A program made the position numbers and the translations under genes. The notes beneath the pieces are model-generated. The model saw nothing but the letters and a program-made list of their open reading frames with translations. It ran no database searches and was not told the origin of the DNA. Shown piece after piece: positions 42,430 through 50,205 of a stretch of DNA of 64,000 nt. Position 1 is the first letter of the stretch; every line of letters starts with the position of its first letter. This stretch comes from Blastocatellia bacterium (GTDB lineage Bacteria; Acidobacteriota; Blastocatellia; Chloracidobacteriales; Chloracidobacteriaceae), in assembly GCA_019695185.1 (NCBI GenBank), contig JAIBAN010000008.1, positions 78,354 through 142,353 of the forward strand, written 5' to 3'.

Positions 42430-43194
42430 ATGCGAATCATTGCGCTCGCCAATCAAAAAGGTGGTTCGGCCAAAACCACCACCACCATCAACCTGGGAGC
42501 AGCCCTCGCGTTGCAGAAACGCAAAGTGCTGCTGATTGACATGGACCCCCAAGGCCACGTGGCCGAAGGACTCGGATTCGAGGCCGAGTCCATTGAGAAG
42601 GATATTTCCCAGGTGCTGGAGCAAAAACTGACCCTGGATGAAATTATCTTTCCGGCCCGCCCCCATTTGGACCTGGCTCCGGCCAACATTCTGCTTTCCC
42701 AGGCGGAAGCCATGCTCTTTACCAAAAACCGGCGCGAAGACCGTCTGAAAAACGCCATCCGGAGGCTTTCCAATCATTACGACTATATTTTGATTGATTG
42801 TCCGCCGTCGCTGGGCATTTTGACCATTAACGCCCTTTCAGCCGCCCATGAAGTCCTGATTACCATGGCCGCCGAATACTATGCCCTGCTGGGCGTGGGG
42901 TTGCTGCTCAACACCATTGAGGATTTCCGCGAAGACCTCAATCCCGACTTGAAAATCCTGGGGGTTTTGGCGTCGCGGGTTACCCGCACCAATCATGCCC
43001 GTGATGTGCTGGCCCATGTCGCGGAAAATCTGGGTGACCGGGCGCATCTGTTTGCCACGCAAATCAAGGAACAGGTCATCCTGCGCGATGCCGGTGCCCA
43101 CGGGAAACACATCTTTGAATATGCCCCGGACTCCGATGCGGCGGCCAGTTTTGCCGCCCTGGCGAAGGAATTGGGAAAAACCAGAGGGCGATAG
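42430..43194 (+). CDS. ParA/Soj-family ATPase
   Basis: The start at 42430 gives MRIIALANQKGGSAKTTTTI, the deviant Walker A of ParA/MinD ATPases (K-G-G-x-x-K-T-T, with Ser in place of Gly at one position). Walker A' VLLIDMDPQGH and Walker B YDYILIDCPPSLG follow in the usual spacing; 254 residues is normal for a soluble ParA. Such proteins position chromosomes, plasmids or protein clusters. No ParB gene or parS-like site is adjacent, so chromosome segregation at this locus is not supported and an orphan positioning role is possible. It ends 49 bp from the convergent reductase gene. Confidence 0.93.
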   Translation: MRIIALANQKGGSAKTTTTINLGAALALQKRKVLLIDMDPQGHVAEGLGFEAESIEKDISQVLEQKLTLDEIIFPARPHLDLAPANILLSQAEAMLFTKNRREDRLKNAIRRLSNHYDYILIDCPPSLGILTINALSAAHEVLITMAAEYYALLGVGLLLNTIEDFREDLNPDLKILGVLASRVTRTNHARDVLAHVAENLGDRAHLFATQIKEQVILRDAGAHGKHIFEYAPDSDAAASFAALAKELGKTRGR

Positions 43195-43243
43195 CCTCAC
43201 CATATTCTTCAGGTGTCTGGAAGAGTCCGCAGTCCTCTTTGAT

Positions 43244-44203
43244 TTAGCTGAAGGTAAACGCATCGGCATAAATGTTTTTGAGGGCGGCTCCGGCCAGGAA
43301 AAACTTTTTCTTCATGCCATTGACCAAAACCGGGTCGCCGCAGAGGAAAATCCGGGCATCCCGCCAGGCATTGAATTTTCGTTTGACCACCTCATCCAGC
43401 AGGCCGACTTCCCAGGCCGGGTCTGCGTTGTCCGGATGCAACACCGTCGGGACATACGTCACCTGGGGATACTGTTGGCTCAGTTCCTGGAGTTCCGGCA
43501 CCAGATACAACCCTCTGCCATCAAGGGCTCCGTGAAAAATCATAATCGGCCCCTGGTGCCCGTTTTCGAGGGCATCGCGCAGAATTCCGTAGAGCGGGGC
43601 CAGCCCGGTTCCGGTTCCGGCCAGTAACAGAGGCTGTTCCGGGTTTCCGTTTGTGTAAAAGCAAAAACCAAATGGTCCTTGCACCCAGACGGGTTCGTTT
43701 TCCCCGGCTTGATTGGCCAACCAGCCGCTCATTTTTCCGCCCGGAATCAGCCGGACGTGCAATTCCAGCCAGTTATCTCCCGGCAGGTTGGCTGCCGAAT
43801 AGCTGCGCGCCAACCCATCCTGGCGAAACAGGGTGAAATACTGTCCGGCCCGGAAAGGAATTTCCGTTTCCATTCGTAACCTGACCCGCAACACGGTTTG
43901 ACTGAGCATGTCCCGCTCCACCACCCGTGCCGGAACCTTGAGTTCGGTGGCATCCGTCAGGACCAAATCAGTATCCGGAAAACAGACACAAGGCAGAAAA
44001 TACCCTTGTTCTTTCAAGGAATCACGCAACCCGACCTGGGCTTTTGATGGAATCGTGCCCTGGTTGGCTTTCATCATGCACGAGTTGCAGGCACCGGCCT
44101 TACAGGCGTGGGAAATGTCAATTCCGTTGCGTAAAATACAATCAAGGACCGATTCGCCCGGACCGACTGAAAATGAAAAATCATTATATCGAATTTGCGT
44201 CAT
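43244..44203 (-). CDS. 2Fe-2S/FAD/NAD ferredoxin-reductase-like flavoprotein
   Basis: The ATG at 44203 (MTQIRYNDFSFSVGPGESVL) gives 319 residues; the frame upstream is coded by a short repeat and is excluded. Domains in order are a plant-type 2Fe-2S ferredoxin (CKAGACNSCMMK and a later PCVC), an FAD-binding barrel (ARSYSAANLP, the RxYSxx motif) and an NAD-binding Rossmann part (LLAGTGTGLAPLYGIL and IFLCGDPVLVNGMKK). This is the order of CDP-6-deoxy-glucoseen reductase, phenol hydroxylase and methane monooxygenase reductases. It directly follows the truncated haemoglobin gene; an NADH-driven reductase for haemoglobin-based NO detoxification is a reasonable inference. Confidence 0.9.
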   Translation of the reverse strand: MTQIRYNDFSFSVGPGESVLDCILRNGIDISHACKAGACNSCMMKANQGTIPSKAQVGLRDSLKEQGYFLPCVCFPDTDLVLTDATELKVPARVVERDMLSQTVLRVRLRMETEIPFRAGQYFTLFRQDGLARSYSAANLPGDNWLELHVRLIPGGKMSGWLANQAGENEPVWVQGPFGFCFYTNGNPEQPLLLAGTGTGLAPLYGILRDALENGHQGPIMIFHGALDGRGLYLVPELQELSQQYPQVTYVPTVLHPDNADPAWEVGLLDEVVKRKFNAWRDARIFLCGDPVLVNGMKKKFFLAGAALKNIYADAFTFS

Positions 44204-44244
44204 CACGCCTGTCTTCCTGGTTGGGTTTGGATTTCGGGTTTTGC

Positions 44245-44319
44245 ATTTTGAGTTTTGAGTTTTGAATGGGAAATCCAATTGGATTCAGGCCAAAAACTCA
44301 AAACTCAAAACTCAAAATT
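44245..44319. repeat. Heptamer-array hairpin (TTTTGAG / CTCAAAA)
   Basis: TTTTGAG is repeated from 44245 to 44265, and its complement CTCAAAA is repeated from about 44298 to 44319. Between them is a perfect 14-bp palindrome, AATCCAATTGGATT (44272-44285). The whole can fold as one long hairpin in RNA from either strand. It lies between the truncated haemoglobin gene and the reductase gene within the nitrate island. Confidence 0.85.
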
Positions 44320-44385
44320 CTTTTCCCCCAAACCTGATTTCGGCAGAAGGTTATGTTGCAGGGTGTCTGAGACCAGCGTCCCAGG

Positions 44386-44751
44386 TTACCGGCTCAACAC
44401 ATCATTGCGGGTGGAATTTGCCAGCGCGGCGACCTGTGCAATCAGGTCATCACTTACGCCCAGTTCTTTCAGGCTTTGGCCCAGCAGTTCAATCACCGCA
44501 TCAACATGCGAATCGTTCAGCCCTTTTTCCAGCAGATGGGCGTGGCCTTTGCGCATATCCAGCCCGGAGTAATTGTTGGGACCACCGAAAACCATGGTCA
44601 AAAAAGCTTTTTGCTTGGCCATCTGGCGGTCCATATCCACATCGTCAAAAAAGTGGCTGATCCGGTCATCCGACAGCACTTTGCGATAGAAAACCTCCAC
44701 AGCGGCTTCGACAGCGGCCTGTCCGCCCAGTTGTTCGTATAATGTAGACAT
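44386..44751 (-). CDS. Truncated haemoglobin, group 1 type
   Basis: The start at 44751 (MSTLYEQLGGQAAVEAAVEV) is preferred to an upstream in-frame ATG because AGGAG precedes it and the family starts here. At 121 residues it has the usual length. It shows the two Gly motifs (LGGQ and GGPNNYSG), a Tyr at the B10 position (FY22) and the proximal His F8 (MRKGHAHL, H70). These haemoglobins commonly convert NO to nitrate with O2. Placed after two NarK transporters in a nitrate/nitrite island, it fits NO protection. Confidence 0.95.
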   Translation of the reverse strand: MSTLYEQLGGQAAVEAAVEVFYRKVLSDDRISHFFDDVDMDRQMAKQKAFLTMVFGGPNNYSGLDMRKGHAHLLEKGLNDSHVDAVIELLGQSLKELGVSDDLIAQVAALANSTRNDVLSR

Positions 44752-44867
44752 AATTTTTGGGATCTCCTTGATTGTGAGGTGGAATGACACAACAGAACGG
44801 TTTTCCGGCTCAGGTTGAAGCGGTCAACCCCCTGTTTTGTCGAAACATTAGCGAATCGGAAACAAGG

Positions 44868-46439
44868 TCAGCACCGGATACCGGAATTTTTCCGGTCATA
44901 GTACCACCAATTCAGCCCCAGGCAGACGACATAATATACCGCAAAGCCATAGAGGGCGTATTCCGGAGTTTTACGGGCAATCTGTTCGCCAAACACCTTG
45001 GGAACGATAAACCCGCCGTAAGCGGCAATGGCTGAGGTCCAGCCAAGCACCGGACCAGCCAGGTTTTTCTCAAAAATATAGGGAATACTGCGAAACGTTG
45101 AACCATTGCCAATTCCGGAAGCCACAAACAGCACCAGGAACAGCAGGAAGAACGGAATCCAATATTCCTCCGGGGTGGCACTGTGGCGGGCCTGGGTAAT
45201 GTAATAGGCCACTCCCACGGCTCCGATGATTTGGGCCACGGTGCTCCAGGTCGTGACCTTTGAGCCACTGTTGAGTTTGTCGGAAAGCCAGCCGCCGAAA
45301 GGCCGGATGATGGCTCCCACAAACGGCCCCAGCCAGGCCCAGGCCAGCGGGTTCGGCGCGTGCGGGTTGGGCGCACCGTTAGGCAGATAGCCAAACACAT
45401 CCTGAATGAATTTCGGAAAAGCACTCGAAAAACCAATGAAGGAACCAAATGTCATCGTGTAGATGATGGTCATAATCCAGTTGTGTTTGTTGTTGAAAAT
45501 CGAAAACTGGCGATTCAGGTTTTCGCGCAATTGGGGCGGCGAGAGGAATTTCATCAGCAACACGGTCAACACAATCGTGATGGGCAGCACCAGCCACATG
45601 TTCAGTTTCAGAATAACCAGCAGATAGACCCCGGCTCCGGCTCCCAGCAGGCCAATGACCAGCAAAAAGAGCGTTTTCCCGATTCCTTCCAGCGTCCCGC
45701 CCAGTTTTGGTGTGGCCAGCCGCAGGTTGTTCATGCCAAACCAGACTGCCACAGCCGAGATGGCCACCAAAGGCACCCATACCAGACCGCCGTTTTGAAT
45801 GAAAATCAGCGTCCCGGCAGCTTTCCCCTGCACGTCTTTGGGCAGGGGGAGCCCGGCCCCGCCCAGGGTTCCGAACAGGGCAATTCCCATGACCACAGGC
45901 AGCAAAAACTGCATGGTGCTGACGCCCAGGTTGCCCAAGCCGGCATTTAACCCCAACGCCAGCCCCTGCATTTTCTTGGGGAAGAAAAAGCTGATATTTG
46001 ACATCGAAGAGGCAAAATTACCTCCGCCAAACCCTGACAGCATGGCCAGCAGGGCAAAGACCGTAAAGGGCGTGCTTTTGTTTTGCAGCGCGATGCCGGC
46101 CCCCAAGGTGGGAAGCAGCAAGAGCGTCGTGGTGGTAAAAATCACATTGCGCCCGCCACCGATGGCAATCAAAAACGAATTGGGAATCCGGAGGGTCGCC
46201 CCGGCCAGCCCGGCAATGGCCGGCAATGAGTACAACAGAGCTTTGTTGACCGCCGGGTTGGGGTCAAACTGGAACCCCAGGTTTTCCATCTGGACAATAA
46301 TAATGCTCCACATAATCCAGATGGCAAAAGCCAGCAGCAACGCCGGGATTGAAACCCACAGATTGCGGAAAGCTGTACCTTTACTGGTGGCTTCCCAGGC
46401 TGCCAAATCGTCCGTATTCCACTGTTCAATAGTTCGCAT
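44868..46439 (-). CDS. narK: Nitrate/nitrite MFS transporter, NarK family
   Basis: The 523-residue protein has 12 predicted TM helices and the nitrate-signature segments of the NarK/NasA group: SGFGGGNFASSMSNISFFFPKKMQGLALGLNAGLGNLGVS and, in the second half, the GNGSTFRSIPYIF stretch. GAGGAA precedes the ATG. The N-terminal cytoplasmic leader (MRTIEQWNTDDLAAWEA) is longer than in most. It is the downstream copy of two tandem, clearly different NarK paralogues. One may take up nitrate with protons and the other exchange nitrate for nitrite, as in fused NarK1-NarK2 systems; which does which cannot be told here. Confidence 0.92.
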   Translation of the reverse strand: MRTIEQWNTDDLAAWEATSKGTAFRNLWVSIPALLLAFAIWIMWSIIIVQMENLGFQFDPNPAVNKALLYSLPAIAGLAGATLRIPNSFLIAIGGGRNVIFTTTTLLLLPTLGAGIALQNKSTPFTVFALLAMLSGFGGGNFASSMSNISFFFPKKMQGLALGLNAGLGNLGVSTMQFLLPVVMGIALFGTLGGAGLPLPKDVQGKAAGTLIFIQNGGLVWVPLVAISAVAVWFGMNNLRLATPKLGGTLEGIGKTLFLLVIGLLGAGAGVYLLVILKLNMWLVLPITIVLTVLLMKFLSPPQLRENLNRQFSIFNNKHNWIMTIIYTMTFGSFIGFSSAFPKFIQDVFGYLPNGAPNPHAPNPLAWAWLGPFVGAIIRPFGGWLSDKLNSGSKVTTWSTVAQIIGAVGVAYYITQARHSATPEEYWIPFFLLFLVLFVASGIGNGSTFRSIPYIFEKNLAGPVLGWTSAIAAYGGFIVPKVFGEQIARKTPEYALYGFAVYYVVCLGLNWWYYDRKNSGIRC

Positions 46440-46480
46440 ACATTCCTCTGTTTTTCCTTGCCTGACGCACGTAGGTTGAG

Positions 46481-47983
46481 TTAGGTCAAACTTGGCTCAT
46501 GTTCAAAATGGTGCTGCATGTGGGGCGCAGCCTTGTGCTGGATTTTGCTCACGGTTCGGTGCATCCACATCAAACATCCTAAAGACAGCAGGAACATCAG
46601 CATCCAGCAACTGGTCCACAGCCCCGTGGATTGCAGCAGATAGCCAAACAGGATGGGGCAGCAGAAACCGCCCAGGCCGCCCAGCACCCCCACCATGCCG
46701 CCCACTACGCCCACCTCGTTGGGAAAATATTCCGGGATGTATTTGTAAACGGCGGCTTTTCCGATGCCCCACACAATCCCCACCACCGTTACCAGAAACA
46801 GGTAAATCCACATATTGGCCTGGAAATAAATGCAGGTGCTGCCCTTGGCCAGCAGTTGTTTTTTCACAACCGCATCACCAACCTTGACGACGGGTGCTTG
46901 CCAGGATTCTTTTGTCGGCAGAATCAGCAGGTTGTCATCGGCCACCCGCACATCAAACTGGCTGGGCTTCAGCGGATATTCCTTATCGTCAACTTTGATC
47001 AGGTTTTCCGTGACCAGGGTTACCTTGCCGGGTTTGAGCGCCTGCACCCCCTGGCCGGGCGAGACAATCTCCATTTTGGGAATCACCAGCAGGAAACAAA
47101 AAATTGTCGAGGTTCCCAAAACCCAATACATGACCCGCCGCGCCCCCCAATGGTCCGACATCCAGCCGCCCAGGGCGCGAATAACCCCCGAAGGCAGGCT
47201 GAACGAAGAGGCGAACAACCCGGCCATGACCAGCGAAGTGGAATAGACATTGACAAAATAGGGCACCAGCCATTGGGCAAACGCCACAAAACAGCCAAAG
47301 ACCAGAAAGTAGTACAGTCCAAACCGCCAGACTCTGACACTCCGCAGCGGCTGCATCATTTCCCGTAGGGATTTCGCTTTGACACTGGGTTTTTTGTTCT
47401 CGGTAAAGAGTAAAAACAGGACGCCGGTCACCAGCAGGGCCGCAGCATAGACATAGGGCAGCATGCGCCACCCGTCCGGGTTTTGGCCTCCGTTGGTAAA
47501 GGTTTTCAGCAGGGTCGGTGCCAGCAGGGTGGTCAAGGCGGCTCCCGCGTTGCCAGCCCCGAAAATTCCCAGGGCCGTGCCCTGCCATTGTTTGGGATAC
47601 CAGACCGAGGTGTAAGCAATCCCCACGGCGAACCCGGTGCCGGTCATTCCATAACCAAAACTGAGCATGGCAAAGGACCAGAAACCAGTGGCAAAAGACA
47701 ATAAAAAAACCGGCAGGGCACAGAACAGCAGCAGGAACCCAAAGACCCATTTCCCGCCGAATTTATCCGTCATAATCCCAATCGGAAGCCGGAAAATGGA
47801 ACCGGTGAGAATCGGAATTCCGAGCAGCCAACCGATTTCAACCGCCCCCCATTTGAAAATTCCGTTATCCACCAAAAACGTCACCAACACTCCGTTGAGC
47901 GTCCAGACGGCAAAGCACACGATAAAAGCCAAAGTATTAAAGAAAAGTACCTTGTGGGCTTTGGAAGTAACCTGTGTCTCCAT
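46481..47983 (-). CDS. narK: Nitrate/nitrite MFS transporter, NarK family, with periplasmic insert
   Basis: The 500-residue protein has 12 TM helices and the MFS signatures GIMTDKFGGKWV (loop 2-3) and GGWMSDHWGARRV (loop 8-9), together with the nitrate signature GAGNAGAALTTLLAP. Between helices 9 and 10 (about 303-388) is an 86-residue hydrophilic insert rich in beta-strand patterns (KVTLVTENLIKVDDKEYPL, DDNLLILPT). By MFS topology it lies outside the membrane. Most NarK proteins lack such an insert. The gene is upstream of the second narK by 41 bp and downstream of the hemerythrin gene. Confidence 0.92.
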   Translation of the reverse strand: METQVTSKAHKVLFFNTLAFIVCFAVWTLNGVLVTFLVDNGIFKWGAVEIGWLLGIPILTGSIFRLPIGIMTDKFGGKWVFGFLLLFCALPVFLLSFATGFWSFAMLSFGYGMTGTGFAVGIAYTSVWYPKQWQGTALGIFGAGNAGAALTTLLAPTLLKTFTNGGQNPDGWRMLPYVYAAALLVTGVLFLLFTENKKPSVKAKSLREMMQPLRSVRVWRFGLYYFLVFGCFVAFAQWLVPYFVNVYSTSLVMAGLFASSFSLPSGVIRALGGWMSDHWGARRVMYWVLGTSTIFCFLLVIPKMEIVSPGQGVQALKPGKVTLVTENLIKVDDKEYPLKPSQFDVRVADDNLLILPTKESWQAPVVKVGDAVVKKQLLAKGSTCIYFQANMWIYLFLVTVVGIVWGIGKAAVYKYIPEYFPNEVGVVGGMVGVLGGLGGFCCPILFGYLLQSTGLWTSCWMLMFLLSLGCLMWMHRTVSKIQHKAAPHMQHHFEHEPSLT

Positions 47984-48143
47984 ACGTGTTTCATCCTTGG
48001 CTGAAAAACCATCTTTCAGACAACACCTCTCCCGACAGGCTCCAGTCGCAGCCCGTAGCAGATTTGGGGGTTCAGCCTTTTAGTTTTTGCGTTCAAGGGA
48101 GGCTGGCGCACACGCCGCCAGGGTTGTGCCTGAGAACCTCCCC

Positions 48144-48545
48144 TTACTGGTTGAGAAACGGGCGCAATTGGGTGTCAATCTGACAGATATGTCCAATCAG
48201 CCATTGCGAGGCCGTGTCATAAATCTCCGTCAACAGTTTCTGGCTCGCCCCTTCCTGGTCAAAGGTTTGTTTGTAGCCTTCCAGCGCTTTGGTAAAGGCG
48301 TCATGGGCATCCATATTCTTCTGAGCCACCGGGCACTTGTAGCGAAACATGCACAGTTCCTCATAGGTGAAATGGATGCGGGTATAGTTAATCAGATATT
48401 TCAGGGCCTCGTTAATGGATTGGTTGGTGAAGTCCCCTGTCTGCACCTTTTTTTCCAGGTCGTTAATCATGCGAAACAACTGTTGATGCTGTTGGTCAAT
48501 CTTTGTTTCATTGGTTTCATACCGCCCTTCCCATTGAACCGGCAT
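48144..48545 (-). CDS. Bacteriohemerythrin-like protein with one substituted ligand
   Basis: The 133-residue protein is a single hemerythrin domain: H20 in DQQHQQLF, H58 and E62 in HFTYEE, H81 in DAHDAF, and H119 plus D124 in HICQID. The expected H-x3-H pair in the third helix reads N77-x3-H81, so one His ligand of the di-iron site is replaced by Asn. GGGGGAA precedes the start. Hemerythrins bind O2 and some bind or reduce NO. Placed between nitrate transporter and respiratory genes, it fits NO or O2 handling, perhaps altered by the ligand change. Confidence 0.92.
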   Translation of the reverse strand: MPVQWEGRYETNETKIDQQHQQLFRMINDLEKKVQTGDFTNQSINEALKYLINYTRIHFTYEELCMFRYKCPVAQKNMDAHDAFTKALEGYKQTFDQEGASQKLLTEIYDTASQWLIGHICQIDTQLRPFLNQ

Positions 48546-48569
48546 AGGAATCGTTCCCCCTTTACAAGC

Positions 48570-48800
48570 TTAACTTTGAGCTTGTTCAAAACCGTAGACA
48601 TATCGCAGCAACCCCAGATTCAGAAAGAAACAAACCAGACTGGCCGCCAATGCCGGCCAGACAACCGCCGTATCGCCGCCCAAAAAGGCATGCATGGTGG
48701 CCGTCAGCAGCCACAACTGGAGCACCACCAGGAGCAGTACCAGGGACAGCACTCCATAGATAATGGTGGTCCGTTGTTCGCGGGAAAAGGACTGTTTCAT
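48570..48800 (-). CDS. Small two-TM membrane protein, DUF6755-like
   Basis: The 76-residue protein has two TM helices (about 13-37 and 47-67) joined by a short loop (MHAFLGGDTAVV) and a soluble N-terminus (MKQSFSREQRTTII). Its start overlaps the stop of the Rieske gene by ATGA, so the two are translated together. It resembles the DUF6755 family, which I recall being encoded beside Rieske and nitrate genes; I hold that family name with moderate confidence. A role as a small accessory subunit of the membrane part of the complex is inferred. Confidence 0.75.
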   Translation of the reverse strand: MKQSFSREQRTTIIYGVLSLVLLLVVLQLWLLTATMHAFLGGDTAVVWPALAASLVCFFLNLGLLRYVYGFEQAQS

Positions 48801-49348
48801 AGGCTACGCTCCTCCGGAGCAATGCCGGTGGCAAAAATTTCGCCGCCGCGAATATCAAGCTGAATCCGGGGCAGCGGACGCCGGGGCGGCCCGGCAATCG
48901 GCTGTCCGGTTTTCAAATCAAAGGCACCTTCGTGACAGGGGCAAAACAGGCGTCCTTTTTCCGGTTCGGGAATCACGGCACAGGAAAGGTGCGTGCAGGC
49001 TTGACTGTAGGCCGTAAAGGTATTTTCCTCGACCCTGGTGAGCACGCATTTGTCATGCTCGCCCGGATAGGCAAACACCAGCGATTTCCCCACCGGGAGG
49101 GCCGCCACGGTTCCGATTTTGACCCTGGTGGCCGGTTCCGCTTTTTGGCGCAGACTGAGAAAGGCAATCCAAAATTGTCCCACCGAAAAGGCAAAACTGG
49201 TCAACACCAGAAACTTCGTAAAATCCCGCCGTGCCACATAATGGTCCTGGGGCCAGTCAATCGGGAAATCCTGCCGCCATTGGGGTTGCAGTTCCATTGG
49301 CTTTCCATCGGGCGGGACGGTGCAGATTTCAGGGTTATCGGGCTTCAT
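48797..49348 (-). CDS. Rieske 2Fe-2S protein with Tat-type membrane anchor, bc1-type cluster
   Basis: I place the start at 49348 (MKPDNPEICTVPPDGKPMEL), giving 183 residues. A twin-arginine motif (ARRDFTKFL, R40-R41) precedes a hydrophobic helix, typical of Tat-exported Rieske anchors. The C-terminal cluster domain has CTHLSC (C118, H120, C123) and CPCH (C136, C138, H139). The pair C123/C138 would form the disulfide found in high-potential bc1/b6f Rieske proteins. No cytochrome bc1 genes are nearby; instead the gene lies between a ferredoxin subunit gene and a small membrane protein gene of the nitrate island. It likely carries electrons from quinol on the outer face of the membrane. Confidence 0.92.
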   Translation of the reverse strand: MKPDNPEICTVPPDGKPMELQPQWRQDFPIDWPQDHYVARRDFTKFLVLTSFAFSVGQFWIAFLSLRQKAEPATRVKIGTVAALPVGKSLVFAYPGEHDKCVLTRVEENTFTAYSQACTHLSCAVIPEPEKGRLFCPCHEGAFDLKTGQPIAGPPRRPLPRIQLDIRGGEIFATGIAPEERSL

Positions 49349-49370
49349 AGCGTTTCTCTTTGGAAGGTTT

Positions 49371-49450
49371 GAGTTTTGAATTTTGAATTGCTGATGTTGG
49401 AATCCGTGAATTCCGTCTCCAGTCAGAACGCAAAACTCAGAACTCAAAAT
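49371..49450. repeat. TTTTGAA / CTCAAAA inverted repeat arrays reaching into the ferredoxin gene
   Basis: GAGTTTTGAATTTTGAATT (from 49371) and CAAAACTCAGAACTCAAAAT (49431-49450) are mostly complementary arrays of a 7-9 bp unit around a 40-base centre. The right arm encodes the last residues (DFEF) and stop of the four-cluster ferredoxin gene, so the array has been absorbed into the coding end. Confidence 0.75.
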
Positions 49451-50075
49451 CGCTTACGGCCAAAGCTTCCATATCAAAACTTTGGTCAACGGGAGGCTCA
49501 TTCATGGCTGCAGTCACATCCACCACCATATTTTCGGAAAACGAAGGCACCATCATATTGACCTTGGTGGTGATGGTTTGGCGGCCAAACTGAAACCGGT
49601 TGGTCGGAACCGAGCGCGGGCGCAGCCGTTCGATTTCCTCACGGGTGCCGAAAAAGAGGGCCTGACTGGGGCAAACCGTGGCGCACATCGGTTTTTTCCC
49701 TACCGACGTGCGGTCGTAGCACATATCGCACTTCATCATCAGTTCCAGTTCGGTTTTCATCTTGGGAACGCCAAACGGACAGGAAAGCACGCAATTGCTG
49801 CACCCGATGCAGCGCGGCTTGCGGGCGGTTTGCACCACGCCGTCTTCGGTTTTCTTGATGGCATCAGCCGGGCAGACTTCCGCACAGGTCGGCGACTCGC
49901 AGTGCATACAGACCACCGGCGCGGTCTGCACCGAAAAGGGCCGGTCCACATACTCCAGGTGAATCATTGGGTGGCCTTTGTGGGTGTCGCACTCGCCGCA
50001 TGCCTGCACGCATGACTGGCACCCGATGCAGCGGTTCGGGTCGATAAAAAATTCATACTGTTGCGGAACAGCCAT
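49437..50075 (-). CDS. Four-cluster 4Fe-4S electron-transfer subunit (NrfC/DmsB-like)
   Basis: The 212-residue protein has four Cys groups in the order of the DmsB/NrfC/NarH-type ferredoxin subunits: [37 protein letters not shown] and CDMCYDR...MCATVCP. These bind four 4Fe-4S clusters in a chain. There is no Tat signal or TM helix, so it works in the cytoplasm, matching the signal-less molybdopterin subunit upstream. The C-terminal 60 residues (about 150-212) extend beyond the ferredoxin core and are unlike NarH. It would link the catalytic subunit to the membrane part of the complex. Confidence 0.93.
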   Translation of the reverse strand: MAVPQQYEFFIDPNRCIGCQSCVQACGECDTHKGHPMIHLEYVDRPFSVQTAPVVCMHCESPTCAEVCPADAIKKTEDGVVQTARKPRCIGCSNCVLSCPFGVPKMKTELELMMKCDMCYDRTSVGKKPMCATVCPSQALFFGTREEIERLRPRSVPTNRFQFGRQTITTKVNMMVPSFSENMVVDVTAAMNEPPVDQSFDMEALAVSDFEF

Positions 50076-50088
50076 ATTCCTTTAGTGC

Positions 50089-50205
50089 TGAGGACTGAGG
50101 ACTGAGGACTGAGTTACCAAACCCAGGGATTTCAGATTTCGCCAACTTGTTCATTTACTTCCGGGAATTCAATAACTCAGTCCTCAGTCCTCAGTCCTCA
50201 GTCCT
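50089..50205. repeat. CTGAGGACTGAGGA / CTCAGTCCT inverted arrays
   Basis: Three copies of CTGAGGACT run from 50089 to about 50114, and the reverse complement CTCAGTCCT is repeated from 50178 to about 50205, with a 65-base centre. The right array reaches the last codons of the molybdopterin subunit gene (stop at 50184). The transcript between the catalytic subunit and the ferredoxin subunit would therefore hold a long hairpin, which could set their relative output. Confidence 0.85.

Noticed and set aside
42430..43194. Chromosome partition locus
   Set aside because: Only ParA is present; no parB gene or parS-like palindrome was seen near it.
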